NCBI GenBank assembly: GCA_914767715.1
Contig: OU612065.1
Location: 36,146,001-36,210,000 of the forward strand
DNA from: Membranipora membranacea
Lineage: Eukaryota; Bryozoa; Gymnolaemata; Cheilostomatida; Membraniporidae
Reading direction: 5' to 3'
DNA: 64,000 nt
In this document: piece by piece, positions 13,101-25,100 of the stretch
Position numbering within the stretch: position 1 is the stretch's first letter
How the letters are laid out: every line of letters begins with the position of its first letter
The notes under the pieces: generated by a model
The model's database searches: none
What the model saw: the letters and a program-made list of their open reading frames with translations, nothing else
Told to the model about the DNA's origin: nothing
Made by a program: the position numbers and the translations under genes

Positions 13101-16100
13101 ACGATTACTTCGAAGTAAAATCAGGAGTTAGACAGGGCTGCGTAATCTCACCTCTGTTATTTATCATGGCTACAGACTACATAATGAAGCAAGTACAAGC
13201 GACACATCGAACTGGACTCCGATGGAATCTTACAACCAAGCTGAATTATCTAGCTTATGCAGACGATGTCGCGCTATTTTCAACAACACATGGAGGGATG
13301 CAAACAGTTACAGACAAGCTCATAACAACAGCGAGTAAAGCGGGATTGCACATCAATGAACAAAAGACGAAAGTTTTGAGGATTCATCGAGATGGAATGG
13401 GCCCTGCATCTAACAACAATTTCACAGGCAGCAACAAGTCACTCGAGTTTGTAGAAAACTTTTTGTATCTTGGTGCGAAAATTGATGCGTCTGGTGGTGC
13501 AGCAGCAGATGTCAAGAACCGCGTCAACTCTGCAACTACAGCCTTTTACAGACTGAACAAGGTGTGGAGATCAAGAAGTATGAGCAACCATCTCAAGTTC
13601 AAACTCTACAACTCGAACGTGGTGTCTGTGCTCCTCTATGGATGTGAAACATGGCGAATGACGAAAGTGGATATGGACAAACTGGAGGTATTTCACATGA
13701 ACTGCTGCCGTCGGATATTGAAAATATATTGGTAGTCCAAAACTTCCAACTTGGAAGTTTGTGAACGCAGCAAGCAGAAACCAGTCTCTCAGCACATTGG
13801 AGTTAGAAGATGGAGATACCTAGGACACAGCCTAAGGAGGAAGGAATCTCTCCCTCACACCAGTCTCGGATGGGCCCCTGTTTCTGTTTTTTTTTGTTTT
13901 AAAATCTTTTTTTTTTCTGGCACAGAAAACATTTCGGATGGATGACTTTGGTTAGTAATAAAAAGTATATATATCTCATCAGAAACCAATGAGATAACAG
14001 TGTCCTTACCAAACAAAGCTTGTCAATACAGGCTAGAGTTGATGTAAAACATAATTTGATTTTGCATGCCTGCTTTTAAAAGACCCATTGAGGCGGCCTG
14101 GGGACAAGGGGTAACCTTTAGAGATTGAATCCACTTCATTTGGAAACATAGGTATTCACTTATAGGTCAGACAAGGTAGTAGAGTAATGTGTAGTTGTGT
14201 GTTGATTTCATTGCTCGTGAAGTATCTATCCCCTTGAGTTAATCCTGCCAATCCGAGGGTTCGGATGGTCTTATGCTTAAATTTTCTTTCTGGTGGAAAC
14301 TACCAGTTGTGTTGGTCTTTGGGACGGGGCGTTAGCATAAATTTATGTTTTTGTGTGCTTTTACCCCAGTTTGAAACTAACAACTGTTACAAATATATTA
14401 TCCTTTAACAATCAATTGCACTCAGAAATGATGGTGGTGAAATATTCACCTCAAAATAGACAAAAAATGAACGCAGTCACCATCAAATAACTCGTAACTT
14501 AATGTATTAGAAATGAATTATAATTTTTTTTTACAAAATTTCCCAAAATTGATACTTCTTATAATGGAGATAACTTACAAATTTAGCAGTAGGAAACCAG
14601 ATACTATACACATCGGATCATATATCCTTATAAACTTATATTTGTGTATAAGAGAGCAACCATCTTAACCTCAATTAGTTATTCTACTTGTTACAGTATG
14701 AGAACACTAACCAGTATAGAGGAAATGGATATATATGGGAATGAGGAACTGATATCCTTACCAGACTGGATTGTGGAACTCACGAGTCTTAAGAAGCTAT
14801 ATGTGGGGAATTGTTGCCTCACTCACCTGCCTGACAGGTAAATAAATATTATGATTTCATTTTTCTCAACAATAATTCTTACATCAGTGTCTTCATCAGT
14901 GAAAAAATGACTCTTCATGTGATTTCAGATCTGTCAAAGGTAGTTTACAATGTGTTTATAATATCATATCAGTTAAAACTTTGATACTGGTAGGTATAAA
15001 ACGATGTAAAAAAATGTATGTCTTAATGTTTGACATCCTGTATGAGTTTCTGATAAAAGAGTTGCACTGGTTCAGAATATGAGTATGAATATTGAGAAAA
15101 TTATGAGCAGTATTTTCATTCCTATTACACACCAAAAATTCGGCATAAAAAAGTAGGAAGCAGTTACCTGGGTAAATCAGTGAAATCTTATCCAGATCTT
15201 TCACAATTAAAAAGAAACAAAGGAGGAGGATTTTTGTCTTTTGTTGTTTTATTATTTAATTTCTTTGCTGGTGAACATTTGCCTGATCAGTTGTCTTCAG
15301 GACACCTACTTTTATCATATGTTTGCTTGTTACCATACAAATCAAAGAATTTAGAAATTGTCAATTAGTTGGAAAGGGATTTTTTCTCGTATATCTTTCA
15401 GTGTGCGTGCTAATGCAATATCAAGACAAATATCCTAAACTCCTTGCACTGACTCTGATCAACGCAAACATCATCTCTTTACCGTCATATTCGAGATCTA
15501 AAGAGAAGTTCAGTTCATTCAAAACTTTACTATTCAACCATTTATTATCGACGTGACCAGCATAATTGATGATATTATTTCCTTTCTGTTTCTCTTTTTT
15601 TTTGTTTTAAAATTGTTTTTATATGGCACTGAGTGCAAAACATTTCGAATGAGATGACTTATAATGTTGCCAATAATGTTCATAACGAGGGATCAGTTCT
15701 CAACTACAGTAGTGTATAAACAGGATTTTAGTTCAGTAAAACCTCATTTGATGTAGATCATACAATAATCCGTGGGCTGAACAATTTTGTTTTGGTTTTA
15801 ACTAATTCTTATTGGACAGCATTACAACTCTGATAAATTCGGAGATTATGACATTAGAGAATCACAGGGGACTAGAGACATTACCTGATGGTATCGGGGG
15901 GGGGGGGGGGTGGACTCAAGGGTCTCCGAGAGTTATCTATAGTTGAGTGTCCTATCAGACACCTACCTGAGAGGTAATTATATACTGAATCACTCGGACT
16001 ATGATGACTGTATGTGGATATTCTTAGTTCAGATCAGCATACTTTTCTACACACAAATCCCTGACTTTGTAATCTGATAGAGGTTTATGTTGAGGCTGAG

Positions 16101-19100
16101 CAACATCCAGGTTAATAGAAGTTACCAATTGCTGTTCAAATACTGACTAGTCAAAATAAGTTGGAAGTATATTTAATTACAATATTGATTGCACTGATTG
16201 TTTGATTTTGGCAAAATTTTAAATCTAAGCTTATCTGGAAGATTTCAAGAATCAAAACTTGGTAATTTTTCAATCCCAGAAAAATCGAACATGCCTCTTC
16301 CGCACCCTCCCAAGTGCCAAGCACTTGCTGCCCTAAATAACTGCCAAGTCGTCTAGAACCCCAACAAAATCTAGTATATATCGACAAAGATAGTTATACA
16401 GGATTAGTGCATTTCACATCCATGACACAATAACCATATAAAACCAAGGAGTCCTTTCTCCTTTTCCCTATTACCCGCATTTCGTTGTCGAGCTTCCCTT
16501 CACTTAATCCTACTTTGCGAGTTCATTATGTTCAGACTGTGGAGCAACTAAAAACAAATTGTGTCACTACTTGGATTTTAACAAGTAACCTGCTAAACAT
16601 TAACTATTACTTTATATGGGCATTCATATTAATAATACCATTTTTAATCCTGTTTTTGCATGCAAGGCAACTTCATTATTTTTAGCAGAGTACATGTACC
16701 AGCAACCTTTTTCTCTCAACTTTTACAGTTAGTGATAGATACCAATCAGTCAATCAAAACTCCATGCTACAACCAGTTGTGGAATGAATAGATGAAGAAT
16801 AAATAGTATTGAAAATAGAATATTAATTAATTTGATGAGGAGTGTTGATACCACCACAATATAGAAAACATAGCCTTTATTCTGGACAGACAGGTTTCTG
16901 GGAGATTATGACTTAAAAACATCTATCAATCATCATTCTATCTCCTTGTTACAGTATGAGAGCACTAACCAGCATAGAGGAAGTGGATATAGCCCAGAAT
17001 GATGAACTGACATCCTTACCAGACTGGATTGGAGAACTCAAGAGTCTTAAGAAGCTAAATGTGTATCAGTGTTGCCTCACTAACCTACCTAACAGGTATG
17101 TGAACACTATGATTCCATTATTCTCTATAAAACTTTTTACTTCAGTGTCTTTATTAGTGACTCTAAATGCAATTTTAGATCACTGATCTTGTACTTTTAA
17201 TACAATATTGGCTTCAATTAGCATACCTGAAACCCAGCCACAATATGATAATAGGATATGATATTAACTAATGACTTCTTGAGTGTGGAGAATTTTACAG
17301 ATATACATTGATTAATGTAATATAGCTACATATTATTTGCGGTTTTCGTTTCTGCTGGGTAGTATTCATCAGCTGTAGCAGTTGATTTTTTTTTAAATTT
17401 TGATATAAATTAAAAAGTCACTAACATAACAGAAGCAACATTGTTGCAAATAAATAGTCTGATTGCAGTGTACTGGGAAAATAACAAGCTTTATTAAATA
17501 CACCCAAAATTGATTTGAGAAACTAAGAGACACTTCGTGATCAAGATACACTGATATCATAAACTGGTAATATTCACAAGTCGAGAGAACATAACAAATA
17601 ACTATTAAGTGTGCGATAGTGTCACAACATATATCTCAAACATGTTAACCTCTTTTCGGCCGTAGTGCCTTGTAAGTATATCATTTGATCCCAGAGGTTT
17701 ATCCCTGAAATTGTTTGTGATGCGTTCATAATAGTCATAATATAATAGTCATAGTCATAATAGTCTGAACTCTGTCAACTTTAAGTATGAGCAAGGATTC
17801 AAACTGTCCCCACAGACAAGATTTCCATTTTCAATGCTGTATCTTAATTTCAATCTGTGAGAAATTCAGCTTCAGTTATAATGAGTTAGAAGCAATTTGT
17901 ATGCCCACTTTTAAAAGACCCAGTGAGGGGGCTTGGGGATGCAAGTTAACATCTAGAGATCGAGTCCACCACATTTGAGAACATAGTTATTTACTTATAA
18001 GTCAGGCAAGGCAGTAGAGTAATGTGTGGTCGATTTCATTGCTCAGAACTTATCTATCCCCTTGAGTTAAACCTGCCAATCCATCCTAGGTTGCCGATGG
18101 TCTTATGCTTAAATTTGCTTTCTGGGGGATACTACCAGTTGTGTTGTTCTTTGGGACGGGGCGTTAGCATAAGTTTTTTTTTTTGTGCTTTTACCCCAGT
18201 TTGAAACTGTAAGAAAAAATTATCCTTTAATAATCAATTGCACTCAGAAATGATGGTGGTGAAATATTCACCTCAAAATAGACTAAAAATGAATGCAGTG
18301 AACATCAAATAACTCGGAACTTGATGTATTAGATATGAATTTTTGTTCTACAAAATTTCCCAAAATTGATATTTCATATAATTGAGATTACTTACAAATT
18401 TAGCAGTAGGAAACCAGATCATATACACATCGGATCATATATTATACTTATAATCTTATATTTTTGTATAAGAGAGCATAAACCATCTTAACCTCACTTA
18501 GTTATTCTACTTGTTGCAGCATGAGAACACTAACCAGTATAGAGGAAGTGAATATATCCTGGACTAAGGAACTGATATCCTTACCAGACTGGATTGGAGA
18601 ACTCACGAGTCTTAAGAAGCTAGATGTGTCTAAGTGTGGCCTCACTCACCTACCTAACAGGTATGTGAACACTATGATTCCATCATTCTCAATAATAGTT
18701 TTTACTTCAGTGTCTTTTGGATATAAATTAGAAAGTCACTAACATAACAGAAGCAACATTGTTGCAAATAAATAGCCTGGTTGCAGTGTACTGGGAAAAT
18801 AACAAGCTTTATTAAATACACCCAAAATTGATTTGAGAAACTAAGAGACACTTTGTGATCAAGATACACTGATATCATAAACTGGTAATATTCACAAGTC
18901 GAGAGAACATAACAAATAACTATTAAGTGTGCGATAGTGTCACAACATATATCTCAAACATGTTAACCTCTTTTCGGCCGTAGTGCCTTGTAAGTATATC
19001 ATTTGATCCCAGAGGTTTATCCCTGAAATTGTTTGTGATGCATTCATAATTGTCATAATAGTCATAGTCATAGTCTTAATAGTCTGAACTCTGTCAACTT

Positions 19101-22100
19101 TAAGTATGAGCAAGGATTCAAACTGTTCCCACAGACAAGATTTCCAATTTCAATGCTGTATCTTAGTTTTAATCTGTGAGAAATTCTGCTTCAGTTATAA
19201 TGAGTAAGAAGCAACTTGTATGCCCACTTTTAAAAGACCCAGTGAGGGGGCGTGGGGATGCAAGCTAACATCTAGAGATTGAGTCCACCACATTTGAGCA
19301 AACCCAAAAAATTGATATGTTTGTGTCGCTCCTCTCAGTGTATGAAAAACCCTGAAAGAGCATTTTCCTTCCACCAGGCTTGTGGCATGGCAAAAGCCTC
19401 AACTGAGATGCCATTTTTTTATTTTGTTAGATAGGAAAAGACAAACTACTTTGATAGAACTATCAAAGCAAGTGCAGATAAATTTTCATGCCATGGTGCA
19501 CATCCAGACTTCTGTATATGACATTATGTCATGAACACTTGATAATGTCACTATATAAAGCATAGTTAAATGAGTGATCATTGTACAGTTTGGTCAACTG
19601 ATTCATTTGAGGAGTTAACCTCCACTGTCAGGTAAATGGACAACTCCTTTTCTTAGAGATTGGTGCATAGTATGCATATCCACCATGACAGAATAATGAG
19701 TGAGCAAAGTGGTAATGGCATGAAGATGGAATGATTAGTATAGAAGGCACTTCACAATCTCTGTGTCGCAATGTATTATATATTGATCCACTATAATCGA
19801 ATGATAGAATTTTTCACATGGTGTGAGGTTTGCAGAGAGATAGGTGTAGACGGCACAGCAGTAAACTTTGTCATTTATCACATACCAGGTACCAAATAAA
19901 TTGCACATAAGAACTATATACTTCTCACACATAAATGCTGTGAAAAAAACTGATATTGATCTTCCACCTTCATTTAGACCTGCAAAGATGCAAATTTTTG
20001 GAGCTTTGCTTACCGCAAATATCAACTAAAGGCATGTTTGTGAACCATCCGTCTGCTGTGTTGGTGGTGCAATGATTTTGTCTTGCTATGTTATATAAAT
20101 AGCAAAGAGTATGTGCAGCAAAAGAGAAAATGGGGTCAGAGGGTAGTGATACGCATGAAGTGTAACTTACAAATTTATTCAAAAATATAACAAACCACAT
20201 ATACAGACCAACCCTACCTGAGTACAAAATAATCTTTGCATTGTTGTAGCAGAGAAAATAGGCTCAAATAAAACTTAAGTTCTTCAATGAGGCATTACAC
20301 GCGCAAATGGTGAGTCTTGACGAGATGTGTGCGCTGTGCTCGCTGTCTACCGACACCCTTGGGCTCTTTGGCAGCCTTTTGGAGGATTTAGCTCCCCACG
20401 AACTGACTTATTGTTGGTGACATCAACATTGATTTGAATCCCGAAAAAACTTTTGACTTAGCTTCAAAAGACTAAAGCAAGTTGAGTTGAAGCCAATATT
20501 TTTATATTCTTATTAGATCCCGAACCAGAATTTGTGAAACCAAAATAATTATGTTATATTATCTATTTCTATTATTAAATCCGAACATAAAAATGTGCAC
20601 CTTAGATTTAAACATTTCAGATCAACAATTCCTTACGGATGAACACAACTAAAATAAATTAATGTGGTATTATAAGAAATTATACAATAACAAAATTGTT
20701 ACAGAAATATCTGACACCAACTTTCAATGGAAAACCATGCTCATGCATTGATAATGCCAGCAACAAAATTGGTGCCAGAAAGCATCAACGTCCTACTATC
20801 AAGAAACCTTGGATGACTAAGCAGTTATTTACACCCACCCAAGAGGGTACTAAACTTCACAAAATAAGCAAAAAGCATTCAAAAACCATAGAGGAAATTT
20901 AAAGATAACAAATTTGGCATTAGATGGGCGCAGTACAACTGACACTATCAATATTATAATGGAACAACTTTACGGCCATTTTATTGATGGAAGAATCACC
21001 CAGGGTTTAACTTTATATCGTTCAAAAGCTTTTGATACAATAAATCACAGCGTTCTAATAAGTAAACAGATATTTTTTTCAGATATTATCCCCCTCATAG
21101 CGACTGTTAGAAAATTGTCTTTTTAATAGAAAACAGTTTGTATTGGTAAATGAATTAAGTCGGTTTACTGCCTGTCATGATCGGTGCTCCCCAGGGTTCA
21201 GTTCTCGGCCAGCACTATTTATAATTTATAATGTTGACCTTTTAAATGTATCACCTGATCTAAATTGAAATTTTTTTGCTGACAATACTGGCGTTTTGTA
21301 CAACTGGTATTTTGGCATTGGTATATTGTGCAGTGGTGTTTTCACCTATGGCATTATGGCCATGGCATTATGGCCATGGCATTATGGCCATGGCATTATG
21401 ACCATGGCATTATGGCAATGGCATTTTGTCCCAATGGCATTTTGGCCATGGCATTATGGCCGGGTACCAGAAATGATGGTGATGAAATATTCACCTCAAA
21501 ATAGACTAAAAATGAATGCAGGCAACATCAAATAACTCTTAACTTGATGTATTAGATATGAATTTTATTTTATACAAAATTTCCCAAAATTGATATTTCT
21601 TATAATTGAGATTACTTACAAATTTAGCAGTAGGAAACCAGATAATATACACATCGAATCATATATTATACTTATAATCTTATACTTGGGTATTAAAGAG
21701 CATAAACCATCTTAACCTCACTTATTTACTCTCCTTGTTGCATTATGAGAACACTAATCAGCATAGAGGAAATGAATATATCCTGGAATATTGAACTGAA
21801 ATCCTTACCAGACTGGATTGGAGAACTCACAAGTCTTAAGAATCTAAATGTGTCTAAATGTTGCCTCACTCACCTGCCTAACAGGTACATAAACATTATG
21901 ATTTCATGATTCCCAATATTAGTTCTTACATCAATGTCTTCATTAGTGATCAAATCACTCTAAATGTGATTTCAGATCTGTCAAAGGTAGTTTACAATAT
22001 GTTTATAATATCATTTAAAACTTTGATACTAGTAGGTATAAAACTATGTAAAAACCTTTCTGTCTCAATATTTGGCATCCTGTATGAGTTTCCGATAAAA

Positions 22101-25100
22101 GAGTAGCACTCGTTCAGAATATGAGTATCATATTGTGATAAAAGAGTCTCAGAGAGTTATCTATAGTTGAGTGTCCTATCAGACACCTACCTGAGAGGTA
22201 ATTATATACTGAGTCACTCGGGACTAAGATGACTGTATGTGGATATCAGATCAGCATACTTTTCTACACACAAGTCCCTGACTTTGTATTCTGATAGAGG
22301 CTTATGCTGAGGCTGGGCAACATCGAAAGATATTTTTACCTCAATCCAAATACCACTAAGATTTCGCATTGAAATGGTGAACAAAATACCCGCTGCCTGA
22401 ATAAACTTCTAGATAAGTTGACAATTCATAAGGTCAATAGAATTTAATTTTTATTTTTATTTACTCTCCTTGTTGCAGCATGAGAACACTCACCAGCATA
22501 GAGGAAATGGATATATCCTCGAATATGGAACTGAAATCCTTACCAGACTGGATTGGAGAACTCAGGAGTCTTAAGAAGCTAAATGTGTCTAAATGTTGCC
22601 TCACTCACCTGCCTAACAGGTACATAAACATTATGATTTCATGATTCCCAATATTAGTTCTTACATCAATATCTTCATTAGTGATCAAATCACTCTAAAT
22701 GTGATTTCAGATCTGTCAAAGGTAGTTTACAATTTTGGTAGGTATAAAACTATGTAAAAACCTTTCTGTCTTAATACTTGGCATCCTGTTTGAGTTTCTG
22801 ATAAAAGAGTAGCACTGGTTCAGAATAGGAGTATCATATTCCGATAGAATTGTAAGCAGTATTTTCATTCCTATTACACATTAAAAATTTGGCATAGGAA
22901 AAGTAGGAAGCAGCTTCTCTATATTACTCTGGGAAAAGCAGTATAACCTTGTTCTGAGCCTTCTATAGATATAATGAGTGTTCTAATGCCACTATGGGTT
23001 GTAGCTAAAATATGTACGTAAATACTCAAAATGCTCCACTAAACGAGATAAACCTGACAGCCCAACTCTAGAATTAAATGGTGTGGAAATAGATTGTTGT
23101 GACAATGTTAAATATTTGGGAGTACTCTTTGATAACAAACTACGTTTCAAAAATCATGTCAATAATGTCAATTTTTTTTTTTAATTGGATATAAATTAAA
23201 AAGTCACTAAAATAACAGAAGCAACATTGTTGCAAATAAATAGTCTGGTTGCAGTGTACTTGGAAAATAACAAGCTTTATTAAATACACCCAAAATTGAT
23301 TTGAGAAACTAAGAGACACTTTGTGATCAAGATACTCTGATATCATAAACTGGTAGTATTCACAAGTCGAGAGAACATAACAAATAACTATTAAGTGTGC
23401 GATAGTGTCACAACATATATCTCAAACATGTTAACCTCTTTTTGGCCGTAGTGCCTTGTAAGTATATCATTTGATCCCAGAGGTTTATCCCTGAAATTGT
23501 TTGTGATGCATTCATAATAGTCATAATAGTCATAGTCATAGTCATAATAGTCTGAACTCTGCCAACTTTAAGTATGAGCAAGGATTCAAACTGTTCCCAC
23601 AGACAAGATTTCCATTTTCAATGCTGTATCTTAGTTTCAATCTGTGAGAAATTCAGCTTCAGTTATAATGAGTAGGAAGCAATTTGTATGCCCACTTTTA
23701 AAAGACCCAGCGAGGGGGCGTGGGGATGCAAGTTAACATCCAGAGATCGAGTCCACTACATTTGAGAACATAGTTATTCTCTTATAAGTCAGGCAAGGCA
23801 GTAGAGTAATGTGTGGTCGATTTCATTGCTCAGAAATTATCTATCCCCTTGAGTTAAACCTGCCAATCCATCCTAGGTTGCCGATGGTCTTATGCATAAA
23901 TTTTCTATTTATCCCCTTGAGTTAATCCTGCCAATCCGAGGGTGAGGGTGTGGATGCTCTTAAGCCATGGCTACATGAGCCGATTTTTACATCGATTTGG
24001 GGTCACGAGTGGTTAATCGGGGGATCTGCACGAGTGATTACTGGTGTCAAGTGGACATCGAACTTGTTGGTCTTTTGCCAGAGTGATCTGGACGATCCTC
24101 TATGCTGATTGGTTGTTGATTGCTTGCTTCAATAATTACGCGGTTAAACACGTCCTCGATCAAATCGTGACAGGCTATCAAAAATGGAGGAGTTGATAAT
24201 ATCTGTAGTAAAATCACATCCTCCTATTTATGATAAAAAAGACCATAACTACAAAGATAGGAGTGGTGCTGTAGTGAAAATATGGAAGGTAATAGCTGTA
24301 TCACTTGGAAATGGAAGCTGTCCTGACATGACATCCATAGTATAGCATAGGAAAATCAATTTTACAGAAGACTGACATTTTATTTGTTGAAGATTCAAAG
24401 TGACAAAGACCCGGATTTAATATGACATCTATATCCCGTCATTTGTTAACACGCCCATTAAATATCATTGGTCAATCGATTGAACTGAGGGAGTTCATTG
24501 GTCAATCTAGGCACCTGATTTATTACCCCTCTATGACTCACTAGACCATCATGTACTAACTCATAGGCCTGTGTAGCAGTGTGAGATCGGCTGAGCATGT
24601 CTAGACATGCCATCGGCCTGTGATTACATCGTCACGTGGAGCTACAGCTTTATGCTTAAATTTTCTTTCTGGTGGAAACTACCAGTTGTGTTGGTCTTTG
24701 GGACGGGGCGTTAGCATAAATCTATGTTTTTGTGTGCTTTTACCCCAGTTTGAAACTGTAACAGTTTTTACAAAAAAATTATCCTTTGATAATCAATTGC
24801 ACTCAGAAATGATGGTGGTGAAATATTCACCTCAAAATAGACAAAAAATGAACGCAGTCAACATCAAATAACTCGTAACTTAATGTATTAGATTTGAATT
24901 ATAATTTTTTTTTTTACAAAATTTCCCAAAATTGATACTTCTTATAATTGAGATTACTTACAAATTTAGCAGTAGGAAACCAGATAATATACAAATCGGA
25001 TTATATATACTTATAAGCTCGTATTTGTGTATTAGAGAGCATAAAACATCTTAATCTCACCTAGTTATTATCCTTGTTGCAGTATGAGAACACTAACCAG

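Larger units (their letters stand above)
13880..17192. repeat. 3.3-kb tandem duplication, right copy
   Basis: Right-hand copy of 9205-12537. It continues past 17192 into intron sequence that the left copy lacks (there replaced by the LINE) but that matches 1256 onward. So this copy is the more complete one at its 3' side. Confidence 0.65.
18661..21743 (+). other. Long LRR intron with foreign insertions
   Basis: Bases 18720-19297 are array intron modules. From about 19298 to about 21465 the sequence is foreign to the array: a FLYWCH-like fragment, a possible minus-strand exon pair, a decayed LINE and a minisatellite. Array sequence resumes at about 21466 inside the usual module (AGAAATGATGGTGATGAAATA) and ends with the class A pre-exon module. 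Confidence 0.55.
22620..25082 (+). other. LRR intron with LINE fragment and Harbinger-like element
   Basis: Apart from 22980-23165 and 23963-24649 this is array intron: modules equivalent to 1490-2440, including a TCATAG repeat at about 23515-23550, and the class A pre-exon module before 25083. Confidence 0.5.

Noticed and set aside
12299-13735. A 478-residue protein fusing an LRR to a reverse transcriptase
   Set aside because: The LRR exon ends at a normal donor after 12438. The open frame into the LINE crosses intron sequence that is homologous to other array introns, so the fusion is accidental.
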